A stretch of DNA of 24,931 nucleotides from DAIDKA01 sp035506335 (GCA_035506335.1 DATJPN010000033.1:1-24931), one strand, 5' to 3'; positions 16,066-24,199 are shown, numbered from the stretch's first letter. A program made the numbers and translations. Notes: generated by a model not told the origin, from the sequence alone.

Positions 16066-16884
16066 TCAGTGGTGCTCTTCGGCCATCGCGATGTAGACGA
16101 TCGGCAGCACCATGAAGATGAATGCCTGCAGCAGCACGATGAGGATGTGGAATACGGCCCAGCCGCTGCCGAGCAGCACCTGCAGGCCGACCCGCGACAG
16201 GCCGCCGGCCGACACCCCGGTGACGCCGAGGCCGAGCAGCGCGATCAGCATGAAGATCAGTTCGCCGGCGAACATGTTGCCGAACAGTCGCATGGCGAGC
16301 GACACGGGCTTGGCCAGCAGCTCGATGATGTTGAGCAGCAGGTTCGGTATCCACAGCAGCGGGTGCGCGCCGAACGGGGCGCTGATCCACTCGTGCAGGT
16401 AGCTGCCGGCGCCCTTCGCGCGCACGCCCGCGCCGACCACGAGGATCACCACCAGCACCGCCATGGCCGCCGTGCCGTTGATGTCGGCGGTCGGCAGCAC
16501 GCGCCAGAAACCGGCGCCGAAGGCCCGCGCCACGGCGCCGGGCGCATCCAGCGGCAGCAGGTCCATGGTGTTCATCGCCACGATCCACGTGAACAGCGTG
16601 AACGCGAGCGCCGTCAGGAACTTCCGGTTGCCGTGGTAGATCGAGGCGACCTCGCCGTCGACCCACTCGTAGACGAATTCGATGAAGGCCGCGAGCCCCG
16701 CAGGCTGCACGTTGCCGCGGGTGCGGCGGGCGGCCAGCCACAGCAGCAGGGCGACGAGCGCGGCGAGCCCCGCCGACATCACCAGGGTATCGATGTGCCA
16801 CGTCCAGAACCCATGGCCCACGGTCAGGTGGGTCATGTGGTGATTGACGTACTCGCTTGCTGACTCAGCCTGTCCGGCAGCCAT
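16066..16884 (-). CDS. atpB: Fo ATP synthase subunit a
   Basis: 272 residues with five to six membrane helices. Subunit a forms the proton half-channels against the c-ring. The essential Arg199 is in LAMRLFGNMFAGE, with the half-channel Glu208 and Asn202 near it, and the C-terminal LQAFIFMVLPIVYIAMAEEHH is typical. The N-terminal VGHGFWTWHIDTL segment matches proteobacterial subunit a. The start at ATG 16884 lies 20 bases inside the end of atpI. A segment of about 20 residues rich in Ala and Gly (PLDAPGAVARAFGAGFWRVLP) resembles the loop that differs between lineages. Confidence 0.97.
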   Translation of the reverse strand: MAAGQAESASEYVNHHMTHLTVGHGFWTWHIDTLVMSAGLAALVALLLWLAARRTRGNVQPAGLAAFIEFVYEWVDGEVASIYHGNRKFLTALAFTLFTWIVAMNTMDLLPLDAPGAVARAFGAGFWRVLPTADINGTAAMAVLVVILVVGAGVRAKGAGSYLHEWISAPFGAHPLLWIPNLLLNIIELLAKPVSLAMRLFGNMFAGELIFMLIALLGLGVTGVSAGGLSRVGLQVLLGSGWAVFHILIVLLQAFIFMVLPIVYIAMAEEHH

Positions 16885-17260
16885 GTTTTCCCGATCCGCT
16901 CATTACTCGCGCTTCCGTCATCGCCGGCAGCCAGGACACCACCAGCGCCGCCACGTATCCGCACAGCAGCGCCGGCCACACCAGATGCGGCACCCTTGTT
17001 GCGGCGGCGAACAGGCCGATGGTGCCGAGCACCTTGATGAATTCGCCCACCAGCACCCGCTGCAGCGCGGCGCCGACCGTGTACTCCGGCACCTGCGCGC
17101 GGCGGCTCGCGTAAAACGTGGTCACCCAGGCCACGCCGGCGCCGAACAGTGCCGAGGCGGCCGCCCGCGGGCCGCCGGCCACAGCGCCGAGCGCTGCAAC
17201 GGCTGTGATCGTGATCGCCTGGGTCAGCAGCGTTGCGTTCACTAACTTCGGGCGGGTCAC
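16865..17260 (-). CDS. atpI: ATP synthase assembly protein I
   Basis: 131 residues with four membrane segments, small and poorly conserved as usual for AtpI, which helps assemble the c-ring. The identification rests on position (first gene of the atp operon, directly before atpB, overlapping it by 20 bases) plus membrane topology and the loop ASRRAQVPEYTVGAALQRVLVGEFIKV, whose GEFIK core is typical. The start is GTG 17260, with an alternative GTG at 17242; neither has a strong ribosome site (AAAAG is the nearest). A TATAAT promoter box lies about 60 bases upstream. Confidence 0.85.
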   Translation of the reverse strand: MTRPKLVNATLLTQAITITAVAALGAVAGGPRAAASALFGAGVAWVTTFYASRRAQVPEYTVGAALQRVLVGEFIKVLGTIGLFAAATRVPHLVWPALLCGYVAALVVSWLPAMTEARVMSGSGKHGCRTG

Positions 17261-17362
17261 GCTAACGGCTTTTACTTATCCAACAACCACTTACAGTGGC
17301 CGGGTCGCAACGGCGCGGAATTATAGATATGCCTTGCCGAAAAGGCTACTCAAAAATCACGG
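17261..17362. other. Intergenic region parB-atpI
   Basis: The 102-base gap holds the probable atp operon promoter, a 13-base dyad (17288-17300, CCACT-TAC-AGTGG) just downstream of the predicted transcription start, and a short hairpin (GCCTT/AAGGC, 17331-17346) overlapping the -35 area. No T-run follows the hairpin, so parB transcripts may read into atp. Confidence 0.55.
17320..17348 (-). promoter_or_regulatory. Probable sigma-70 promoter of the atp operon
   Basis: A perfect -10 box TATAAT (17320-17325, minus strand) is preceded after 17 bases by TAGCCT, a 3-of-6 match to the -35 consensus. Start of transcription would fall near 17312, giving a leader of about 52 bases before the atpI GTG. 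The -10 box is one of very few AT-rich islands in this region. Confidence 0.55.
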
Positions 17363-18259
17363 CTAGCGGATGTGCTCGATCACACCGTCGAGCTCGTCGA
17401 GGCTGTTGTAGCTGATGACCAGTTTCCCCTTGCCCGAGCGGGTGTGCTGGATGGCCACGTGCGACCCGAGCTTCTCGGACAGCTCCACCTCCAGGCGCCG
17501 CACATCCGGGTCCGCGGCCGCCTTCGTCGGCGAGGCATCGGATCGATGCTCCGGCTGGATCATCCGCCGCACGATGGCTTCGGTCTCCCGCACCGACAGC
17601 TCCTTCCTGACGACGAGCGCCGCCACTTCGACCTGCTGGCGCCGGGTCGCGAGCCCGAGCAGGGCCCGCCCGTGTCCCATCTCCAGGGTGCGCGCCTCGA
17701 GGTGTTCGCACACCTCCGGCGCCAGGTCCAGCAGCCGCAGGAGGTTGCTGACGGCGGCGCGCGAGCGTCCGACGGCGTCGGCGGCGGCCTGGTGGGTCAT
17801 GTTGAACTCGCCGATCAGCCGCTCGAGCGCCCGCGCCTCCTCCAGCGGATTCAGGTCCTCGCGCTGGATGTTCTCGATCAGCGCCACCGAAATGGCGGTC
17901 TCGTCGGGCACCTCGCGCACGATGGCCGGAATGTCCGCGAGCCCCGCGAGCAGGGCCGCGCGCCAGCGCCGCTCGCCGGCGATGATCTCGTAGCGCGCTC
18001 CCCCCGTGGGGGTCGTGGCCTCGATCGGGCGCACGAGGATGGGTTGCACCACACCCTGGACGCGGATCGAGGCCGCGAGCTCGTTCAGTGCCTCCGGGTC
18101 CATGTGGGAGCGCGGCTGGTAACGACCGCGCTGCAGGAGGTCGAGCGGCAGGCGGATCAGCCGCTCGGTCGGGAGGGTCGGGACGGGGACCGGATCGGCG
18201 GCCGGCGTGCCGATCAGGGCATTCAGGCCACGGCCAAGGCTGGGCTTTTTGGCCGTCAT
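17363..18259 (-). CDS. parB: Chromosome-partitioning protein ParB (Spo0J family)
   Basis: 298 residues. ParB binds parS sites near the origin, spreads using CTP and loads condensin, acting with ParA. Visible marks are the N-terminal GRGLNALIG, the ParB/CTP-binding box with YQPRSHMDPEALNELAASI and GERRWRAA, the NIQREDLNPLEEARA segment, the helix-turn-helix THQAAADAVGRSRAAVSNLLRLL, and the C-terminal dimer domain. The start overlaps the parA stop by 4 bases (ATGA), so they are coupled. No parS (TGTTTCACGTGAAACA-like) sequence is visible inside this window. It is the normal chromosomal type in length and context. Confidence 0.97.
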   Translation of the reverse strand: MTAKKPSLGRGLNALIGTPAADPVPVPTLPTERLIRLPLDLLQRGRYQPRSHMDPEALNELAASIRVQGVVQPILVRPIEATTPTGGARYEIIAGERRWRAALLAGLADIPAIVREVPDETAISVALIENIQREDLNPLEEARALERLIGEFNMTHQAAADAVGRSRAAVSNLLRLLDLAPEVCEHLEARTLEMGHGRALLGLATRRQQVEVAALVVRKELSVRETEAIVRRMIQPEHRSDASPTKAAADPDVRRLEVELSEKLGSHVAIQHTRSGKGKLVISYNSLDELDGVIEHIR

Positions 18260-19050
18260 GCGGGGGTCACGGGCAGCGGGACTTCGTCGTCGCGACGGAT
18301 CAGCTCCCCGGCCAGCGCGAGGTAGGCGAGCGCGCCGCGCGACTCCTTGTCATGCAGCAGCACCGGCTTGCCGAACGAGGGCGCCTCGGCGAGGCGGACG
18401 TTGCGCGGTATCACCGTCCGGAACACCTTGTCCGGGAAGTGCATGATGAGCTGCGCGCCGACCTCGTTCGAGAGGTTGTTGCGTGGGTCGAACATGGTGC
18501 GCAGCAGCCCCTCGATCTGCAGTTCGGGGTTGACGGCCGCCCGGATCTGCTCCACCGTCGCCAGCAGGCCCGTCAGCCCCTCGAGGGCGTAGTACTCGCA
18601 CTGCATCGGGATCAGCACGCTGTCGGCCGCGACCAGCGCATTGACCGTGAGCAGGTTCAACGCCGGCGGACAGTCGATGAGGATGACGTCGAACTCCTCG
18701 CGGATGTCCTGCAGCGCCGTGCGCAGCTTCATCTCGCGCCCCGCGATCAGGGTCATCAGCCGCACCTCGGCCACGGTCAGGTCCTGGTTCGTGGGCAGGA
18801 GCGTGAAGCCCGAGGACTCGATCGGAACCAGCGCCGAGCGGATGTCGCACTCGCCGAGGAGGACCTCGCAGGTGCCGCGCACGAGCTGCGACTTGTCGAC
18901 GCCGCAGCCCATGGTGGCGTTGCCCTGGGGATCGGCGTCGATCAGCAGCACCCGCCGCCGGGTCGCGGCGAGCGAGGCCGCCAGGTTCACGGCGGTCGTG
19001 GTCTTGCCGACGCCGCCTTTCTGGTTCGCAATGGCGATGACCCGCTTCAT
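18256..19050 (-). CDS. parA: Chromosome-partitioning ATPase ParA (Soj)
   Basis: 264 residues, the compact chromosomal ParA without the extra N-terminal domain of plasmid ParAs. It shows the deviant Walker A KGGVGKTT (11-18) with the signature lysine, the A' motif LLIDADPQGNAT and Walker B VILIDCPP. The DNA-binding surface and the C-terminal part (FRTVIPRNVRLAEAPSFGKPV) match. It forms ATP-dependent dimers on the nucleoid and is stimulated by ParB. It overlaps rsmG by 4 bases (ATGA) and parB by 4 bases, a continuous coupled chain. Confidence 0.97.
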   Translation of the reverse strand: MKRVIAIANQKGGVGKTTTAVNLAASLAATRRRVLLIDADPQGNATMGCGVDKSQLVRGTCEVLLGECDIRSALVPIESSGFTLLPTNQDLTVAEVRLMTLIAGREMKLRTALQDIREEFDVILIDCPPALNLLTVNALVAADSVLIPMQCEYYALEGLTGLLATVEQIRAAVNPELQIEGLLRTMFDPRNNLSNEVGAQLIMHFPDKVFRTVIPRNVRLAEAPSFGKPVLLHDKESRGALAYLALAGELIRRDDEVPLPVTPA

Positions 19051-19682
19051 GGGGCAAGTCTACAGCCGGCAATGACGAGATGGCGCTCCTCGTTCAATCC
19101 GGGCACCGACAGCGGCCGCACCTCCTCGACGGCCCAGGGAGGCGCCACCGCGTCGATTTCGCCCTGCGGCAGCCGGCCCTTCATGGCGAGCACCCGGGTG
19201 TGCGGGCCGCACAGCGGCGCCACCCATTTCAGGAGCTGCGGCAGGGCCGCGCAGGCGCGCGCGACGACGGTGTCGAAGGGCCGCTCGGGGCGCAGATCCT
19301 CCACGCGCGCCTTGAGCGCCGTCACGTTGGCGAGCCCGAGCGTGCGGGCCACGTGGGCCACGAAGCGCTGCTTCTTGCCGTTCGAATCGATGAGCACGCA
19401 GTGCCGCCGGGGCGCGACCAGGGCCAGCGGCAGGCCCGGAAAGCCGGCGCCCGTGCCCACGTCCGCGAGCGTGCTGCCCTGCACAAAGGGGGCGACGGAG
19501 AGGCTGTCGAGCAGGTGATGGGTGAGCATCTGCCCGCGGTCGGTGACGGCGGTCAGGTTGTAGGTGCGATTCCAGCGCGCGAGCTCATCGAGCAGCTTCA
19601 GCAGCGCCGTCGCGGTGGCCTCGTCCAGCTCGACCCGCAGCTCCCGGGCGCCGGCCAGCAGTCGTGAGCGCTCATCGTCCAT
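19047..19682 (-). CDS. rsmG: 16S rRNA (guanine527-N7)-methyltransferase
   Basis: 211 residues from ATG 19682 (MDDERSRLL); an upstream ATG at 19709 would add nine residues within prpD and has no better ribosome site. RsmG (GidB) methylates G527 of 16S rRNA with S-adenosylmethionine. The family marks WNRTYNLTAVTD, HLLDSL, the SAM-binding GTGAGFPGLPLA, LIDSNGKKQRF, VVARA and MKGRLP are all present. It lies between prpD (overlap 11 bases) and parA (overlap 4). The rsmG-parA-parB-atpI order is common in gammaproteobacteria, but the gene that normally precedes it, mnmG, is absent here. Confidence 0.96.
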   Translation of the reverse strand: MDDERSRLLAGARELRVELDEATATALLKLLDELARWNRTYNLTAVTDRGQMLTHHLLDSLSVAPFVQGSTLADVGTGAGFPGLPLALVAPRRHCVLIDSNGKKQRFVAHVARTLGLANVTALKARVEDLRPERPFDTVVARACAALPQLLKWVAPLCGPHTRVLAMKGRLPQGEIDAVAPPWAVEEVRPLSVPGLNEERHLVIAGCRLAP

Positions 19683-21132
19683 TGCCGACCAGTTCGGCCA
19701 TGAACTCATGGACGCCCATGGCGGCGAGCCGCAGCGGATCGGCGAACAGGCCGACCACGCGCTCGGCCTGCCGCGCCGGATAGTGCGCGCGCACGGCGGC
19801 CTCGAACTTCGCGACCATCAGCGGCTGACCCTCGGCGCGCCGGCGGCGGTGGCCGACCGGAAAGTCCACCTGCACGCGCGGCGTCGCGCCGCCGTCCTTG
19901 AAGAAGACCTGCACGGCGTTGCCGATGAAGCGCCGCTCGGGGTTGTAGTAGTCCTTGGTGAAGCCCGGATTCTCGCGTACCTGCATGAGCTCCCGCAGCC
20001 GGTCGATGCGCGGGTCGGCGGCCACCTCGTCCTCGTAGTCCGCGGCGTTCAGGCGCCCGAAGATCAGCGGCACGGCCACCATGTACTGGATGCAGTGATC
20101 CCGGTCGGCGGGATTCGCGAGCGGCCCGGTCTTGTCGATGATCCGCACGCCGGGCTCCTGGGTCTCGATCACGACGCGGTCGATGTCCTCGAGGCGCCCG
20201 CGGACGAGCCCGTGCAGCGACATCGCGCACTCCACCGCCGTCTGCGCGTGGAATTCGGCCGGCCAGGAGATCTTGAACAGGACGTTCTCCATCACGTAGC
20301 TGCCGAAGGGCTGCGGCACCGACAGCGACTGGCCCGCGAACAGCACGTCCTGGAATCCCCAGCGCGGCGCCGAGAGCACCGTCGGGTAGCCCATCTCCCC
20401 GGCCATCGCGAAGAGCGCATGGCGCACGCCGCGGCTCGTCGCATCGCCGGCGGCCCAGCTCTTGCGCGAGCCGGTGTTCGGCGCGTGGCGATAGGTGCGC
20501 AGCGCGCCGCCGTCGGCCCAGGCATTGGAGAGCGCATTGACGACCTGCGATCGCGTGCCGCCGAGCATCGCGGTCACCACCGCCGTCGTCGCGACCCGCA
20601 CCAGCAACACGTGGTCGAGGCCGACGCGGTTGAAGCTGTTGTTCAACGCGAGGACCCCCTGGATCTCGTGGGCGCGGACCATCGCCTCGAGCAGCTGCGC
20701 CACGGTCAGCGCCGCGCGTCCCTGCATCACGGCCTGGCGCGAGAGGTAATCCGCGACGGCGAGGATGCCGCCGAGATTGTCGGACGGGTGCCCCCACTCG
20801 GCCGCGAGCCACGTGTCGTTGAAATCGAGCCACCGGATCATGGCGCCGATGGCGAAGGCCCCCTGCACCGGGTCGAGCTCGAGCGAGGTGCCCGGGACGC
20901 GCGCCCCGCCGGGCATCACGGCGCCGGGCACGACCGGGGCGATCAGCCGGGCGCAGGCCGGCACCTTCAACGCCAACAGCCCGCAGGCCAGCGTGTCCAT
21001 CAGGCAGTCGCGCGCGGTCGCGAACGCCAGCACCGACACCGGCGGCGGCTCGGTCACGTAGGTCGCGATCTGGGTGAGGACCGCGTCGGGCTCGCGGCGC
21101 TGCGCCCGCTTCGGATCGAATGCGGCCATCAT
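19672..21132 (-). CDS. prpD: 2-methylcitrate dehydratase (MmgE/PrpD family)
   Basis: 486 residues (or 485 from the second ATG at 21129, better spaced from the GGTGA). PrpD dehydrates 2-methylcitrate to 2-methyl-cis-aconitate without a metal cluster, in the cytoplasmic methylcitrate cycle. The family marks RWLDFNDTWLAAEWGHPSDNLGGILA, LNNSFNRVGLDH, NTGSRKSWAAGDATSRGV, GFQDVLFAG and FPVGHRRRRAEG line up with E. coli PrpD (483 residues). It follows prpC by 1 base and overlaps rsmG. No acnD/prpF pair is present in the window, so this is the PrpD route of the cycle; the hydratase step would need aconitase elsewhere. Confidence 0.93.
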   Translation of the reverse strand: MMAAFDPKRAQRREPDAVLTQIATYVTEPPPVSVLAFATARDCLMDTLACGLLALKVPACARLIAPVVPGAVMPGGARVPGTSLELDPVQGAFAIGAMIRWLDFNDTWLAAEWGHPSDNLGGILAVADYLSRQAVMQGRAALTVAQLLEAMVRAHEIQGVLALNNSFNRVGLDHVLLVRVATTAVVTAMLGGTRSQVVNALSNAWADGGALRTYRHAPNTGSRKSWAAGDATSRGVRHALFAMAGEMGYPTVLSAPRWGFQDVLFAGQSLSVPQPFGSYVMENVLFKISWPAEFHAQTAVECAMSLHGLVRGRLEDIDRVVIETQEPGVRIIDKTGPLANPADRDHCIQYMVAVPLIFGRLNAADYEDEVAADPRIDRLRELMQVRENPGFTKDYYNPERRFIGNAVQVFFKDGGATPRVQVDFPVGHRRRRAEGQPLMVAKFEAAVRAHYPARQAERVVGLFADPLRLAAMGVHEFMAELVGNGR

Positions 21133-21133
21133 C

Positions 21134-22279
21134 TCACCGTGCGCTCAAGGGTACAAAAGGCCGCGGCGCGGGGCCCGTGTACTGCGCCGCCGGGCGCACG
21201 ATCTTGCCGTTGTCGCGCTGCTCCAGGACGTGCGCCGACCAGCCCGTCGTGCGGGACATCACGAACAGCGGCGTGAACATCGACACCGGAATCTCGAGCA
21301 GGTGATAGAGCACGGCCGAGAACCAGTCGACGTTCGGAAACAGCCTCTTCTCCCGCCACAGCACCGCCTCGATGCGGTCGGCGACGTCGAACAGCGTCTG
21401 CTCGCCGGATTCCCGGGACAGCTGCCGCGCCACGTCCTTCGCGATGGGGTGGCGCGGGTCGCAGATCGTGTACACCGGGTGTCCGAAGCCGATGATGACC
21501 TCGCGCGCCGCGAGACGCGCCAGGACGTCGGCCTCGGCGGCATCCGCCGTCGCGTAGCGCTGCTGGATCTGCAGCGCCACTTCGTTGGCGCCGCCGTGCT
21601 TCGGACCGCGCAGCGCGCCGATGCCGCCGACGAGACAGGAATACAGGTCCGAGCCGGTGCTCGCGATCACCCGCGCCGTGAAGGTGGAGGCGTTGAACTC
21701 GTGCTCGGCATACAGGATCAGCGAGGTGTGCATCGCCCGCACCCAGGAGGCCGGTGGCGGCCGCTCGTGCAGCAGGTGCAGGAAGTGGCCGCCGATCGAG
21801 TCGTCGTCGGTCTCCACCGCGATGCGGCGGCCGGTGCGGCTGAAGTGGTACCAGTATGTCAGCATCGAGCCCAGGCAGGCGATGAGCTGATCGGCGATGT
21901 CGCGCGCGGAGCTTGCCCCGTGGTCGGCCGGTTCGGGCAGCGCACAGCCCATCGCGGAGACGCCCGTGCGCAGCACGTCCATGGGATGGGCGGCCGGCGG
22001 CAGGGCTTCGAGCGCGGCGCGGACGGTGCGGGAGAGGCCGCGCAGCGACGCCAGTTTCGCCCGGTAGGCACCGAGCGTCGCCGCGTTCGGCAACTCCCCG
22101 TGGATCAGCAGGTAGGCGACCTCCTCGAACGTGGCCGAGCGGGCCAGGTCCTCGATGTCGTAGCCGCGGTAGTGCAGATCGTTGCCCGTCTGGCCCACGG
22201 TGCACAGCGCCGTGGTGCCGGCCGTGACGCCGGCGAGGGCGACGGATTTCTTCGGGCGCGGTGCCGAGGGTTCGCTCAT
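21134..22279 (-). CDS. prpC: 2-methylcitrate synthase
   Basis: 381 residues from ATG 22279, chosen because AGGAG lies 5 bases upstream; GTG 22285, overlapping the prpB stop, is the alternative. A citrate-synthase-fold enzyme that condenses propionyl-CoA with oxaloacetate. The start (SVALAGVTAGTTALCTVGQTGNDLHYRGYDI) and the active-site parts HEFNAST, GPKHGGANE, GFGHPVYTICDPRH and the C-terminal NGKIVRPAAQYTGP are the PrpC version, not the GltA type. The gene order prpB-C-D is normal for the cycle. Confidence 0.94.
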   Translation of the reverse strand: MSEPSAPRPKKSVALAGVTAGTTALCTVGQTGNDLHYRGYDIEDLARSATFEEVAYLLIHGELPNAATLGAYRAKLASLRGLSRTVRAALEALPPAAHPMDVLRTGVSAMGCALPEPADHGASSARDIADQLIACLGSMLTYWYHFSRTGRRIAVETDDDSIGGHFLHLLHERPPPASWVRAMHTSLILYAEHEFNASTFTARVIASTGSDLYSCLVGGIGALRGPKHGGANEVALQIQQRYATADAAEADVLARLAAREVIIGFGHPVYTICDPRHPIAKDVARQLSRESGEQTLFDVADRIEAVLWREKRLFPNVDWFSAVLYHLLEIPVSMFTPLFVMSRTTGWSAHVLEQRDNGKIVRPAAQYTGPAPRPFVPLSAR

Positions 22280-22281
22280 GC

Positions 22282-23172
22282 TCACTCCTGTTGCGGATCG
22301 GCGCCGAACAGCCGGTCCAGCTTTTCTTCATAGGCGTGGTAACCGAGCACCGCGTACAGCTCCTCGCGGGTCTGCATGCGGGGCAGTTCGGCGCGCTGCG
22401 TGCCGTCGCGGCGGATGCCGGCGTAGACCTCCTCCGCGGCGCGGCTCATGGCCCGGAAGGCCGACAGCGGGTAGAGCACCAGGCGCACGCCGGCCGCTCC
22501 CAGCTCCTGCACGCCGAACAGCGGCGTGCGGCCGAACTCGGTGATGTTGGCGAGCACCGGCACCGGCACCGCGGCGGTGAACTGCCGGTATTCCTCGAGC
22601 GTGGTGATGGCCTCCGCGAAGATCATGTCGGCGCCCGCCGCCACGTAGGCCTGCGCGCGCGCCAGCGCGGCCACCTGGCCCTCGACGGCGTGCGCATCGG
22701 TGCGCGCCATGATCACGAACGACGCATCGGTGCGCGCATCGAGGGCGGCCTTCAGCCGGTCGCACATCTCCTGCGGGGCCACGAGCTGCTTGCCCGGCCG
22801 GTGACCGCAGCGCTTGCTCTGCACCTGGTCCTCCAGGTGCAGCCCCGCGGCGCCGGCGCGCGCGAGCTCGGCGCAGGTGCGCGCGATGCTGAAGGCGCCG
22901 CCGAACCCCGTGTCGGCGTCCACCAGCAGCGGCAGCTCGCACGCCGCCGTGATCCGGCGTGCCTCCTCGGCCACGTCCCCGAGCGTCGTCATGCCCAGGT
23001 CCGGCAGCCCGAAGGCGCTGTTGGCGACGCCGGCGCCGGAAAGGTAGATGGCGCGGAAGCCGGCGCGCGCGGCGAGCATGGCGGCATAGGCGCTGACCGT
23101 GCCGGCCACCTGCAGCGGACGCTCCAGTTCGAGCGCGGCGCGCAGACGCTGGCCCGCGGAAGGGATGGACAT
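22282..23172 (-). CDS. prpB: 2-methylisocitrate lyase
   Basis: 296 residues of a TIM-barrel isocitrate-lyase-superfamily enzyme that splits 2-methylisocitrate to pyruvate and succinate. Visible are the YLSGAGVANSAFGLPDLGMTTLGDV segment, the metal-binding DADTGFGG, LEDQVQSKRCGHRPGK with the catalytic KRCGHRPGK loop, MARTDAHAVEG, EAIT and ITEFGRTP. Length equals E. coli PrpB (296). It is 6 bases after the MBL-fold gene and its stop abuts the prpC leader, so the four genes form one transcript in all likelihood. Confidence 0.95.
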   Translation of the reverse strand: MSIPSAGQRLRAALELERPLQVAGTVSAYAAMLAARAGFRAIYLSGAGVANSAFGLPDLGMTTLGDVAEEARRITAACELPLLVDADTGFGGAFSIARTCAELARAGAAGLHLEDQVQSKRCGHRPGKQLVAPQEMCDRLKAALDARTDASFVIMARTDAHAVEGQVAALARAQAYVAAGADMIFAEAITTLEEYRQFTAAVPVPVLANITEFGRTPLFGVQELGAAGVRLVLYPLSAFRAMSRAAEEVYAGIRRDGTQRAELPRMQTREELYAVLGYHAYEEKLDRLFGADPQQE

Positions 23173-23178
23173 GCTCGG

Positions 23179-24141
23179 CTACCTTCGCTGGCGTTGCAGC
23201 CAGGCGATCAGACCCTGGGTGTTCAGTTCGAGGTCCTTCGACAGATATTCATCCACGCTGGCCCGCGGGTCGGCAACTCCATGCCGGTCGGCGAGATCGA
23301 TCCACAGCGCGCGCATGTCCGCGTAGATCGCCTCGTAGGGATCCCCGGCGTTGGCGTGCCGCCGGGCGATGGCGACGAACTCGCCGATCTGCGCCTTCAG
23401 CGATGCGGCGAGCACCGGCAGGCCGGTCACGCGGCTGTAGTGCATCAGGTAGGCGGCCCGCGCTCCCGTCGCCATCAGGCGGTCGATCGAGGCGACGAGC
23501 TGATCCGGATCGAACTGCGTCGGCGTCGTGGTCGGCACGGCGAGCGCGCCTCGCGCCGTATCGAACTCGCGGTAGGACAGTCCGAACGTGTCGCCCGTGA
23601 ACAGGTTGCCGTATTCGCGGTCCACGAGGCAGTAGTGATGCAGCGCATGCCCGGGCGTATGCAGGACCTCGAAGGGCCGGCCCCCCAGCGAGAACCGCTG
23701 CCCCTCTTCGGTGACGAGGACCCGGCCGGCATCGATCGGCACCAGTTCGCCGTACAGCTCCCGGTAGCGCTCCTCCCCGTACACGGCCTTCGAGGCGCCG
23801 ATGAGCCGGGCCGGATCGATCAGGTGCGGCGCGCCCCGCGGGTGCGCGACGACGCGCGCGGCCGGGAGTGATTTCAGCAGCAACCCCGCGCCGCCGGCGT
23901 GGTCCAGGTGAACGTGGGTGATGAACACGTACCGCACGGCCTCCGGATCGACGCGCAGTTCCTGAAGCGCCGCGAGCAGATAGGGCACCGAATGATTCGT
24001 GCCCACGTCCACGAAGGCGGCGGCGCCGGCGTGCTCGATGATGTGGGCCGCGGCGAGTCCGGGCCTCACGTATTCGGTATCGACGGCCGTGATGCCGTCC
24101 GGGTGGCGCATCATGCGCGGCGTTGAAAAATGGGGTGCCAT
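23179..24141 (-). CDS. MBL-fold metallo-hydrolase (ST1585-like) at the head of the methylcitrate operon
   Basis: 320 residues from ATG 24141 (MAPHFSTPRM); an alternative ATG lies at 24165 and the frame stays open further, but that part overlaps the divergent gene. Zinc ligands of the metallo-beta-lactamase fold are all visible: HVHLDH (76-81), His165 in LHTPGHALHHY, Asp184 in FTGDTFGLSYREFD and His234 in LMHYSRVTG. The sequence fits the ST1585-like branch of glyoxalase-II-type hydrolases (known by memory, not searched). No signal peptide, so cytoplasmic. The substrate is unknown; being first in a prpBCD operon suggests a thioester or a related intermediate of propionate metabolism, which is inference. 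No Shine-Dalgarno precedes it. Confidence 0.85.
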   Translation of the reverse strand: MAPHFSTPRMMRHPDGITAVDTEYVRPGLAAAHIIEHAGAAAFVDVGTNHSVPYLLAALQELRVDPEAVRYVFITHVHLDHAGGAGLLLKSLPAARVVAHPRGAPHLIDPARLIGASKAVYGEERYRELYGELVPIDAGRVLVTEEGQRFSLGGRPFEVLHTPGHALHHYCLVDREYGNLFTGDTFGLSYREFDTARGALAVPTTTPTQFDPDQLVASIDRLMATGARAAYLMHYSRVTGLPVLAASLKAQIGEFVAIARRHANAGDPYEAIYADMRALWIDLADRHGVADPRASVDEYLSKDLELNTQGLIAWLQRQRR

Positions 24142-24148
24142 GGAGCGG

Positions 24149-24157
24149 ATCGTATCA
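24149..24157 (-). promoter_or_regulatory. Candidate extended -10 element for the MBL-prpBCD-rsmG-parAB operon
   Basis: On the minus strand TGATACGAT (an extended TGn + TACGAT) is followed by 7 bases and then the MBL ATG, with no good -35 box upstream. If used, the transcript would begin on or next to the ATG and be leaderless. This is consistent with the missing Shine-Dalgarno, but it remains a sequence-only prediction. Confidence 0.3.
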
Positions 24158-24199
24158 GGCAACATAGGGGCTGCTACACCATCTGCCCCGCATCGTTCC

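Noticed and set aside
16022..16801. Minus-strand frame of 259 codons overlapping atpB in another frame
   Set aside because: Arg/Ala-rich, no membrane segments, while atpB in the other frame carries all expected residues including Arg199.
17261..19050. Search for parS sites near parAB
   Set aside because: Several CACGTG cores occur in the window (for example near 15105, 17457, 19353), but none has the flanking TGTTT/AAACA arms; none is a credible parS.
19564..21276. Long plus-strand frame opposite prpD
   Set aside because: Shadow of prpD: His/Arg/Gly-rich, no motif, no ribosome site. The same applies to the long plus frames opposite prpC, prpB, parA/parB, glmU and the exopolysaccharide genes.
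24167..24189. GGGGC...GCCCC inverted repeat in the MBL/S9 intergenic region
   Set aside because: Only 5 paired bases with a 13-base loop in GC-rich DNA; expected by chance.
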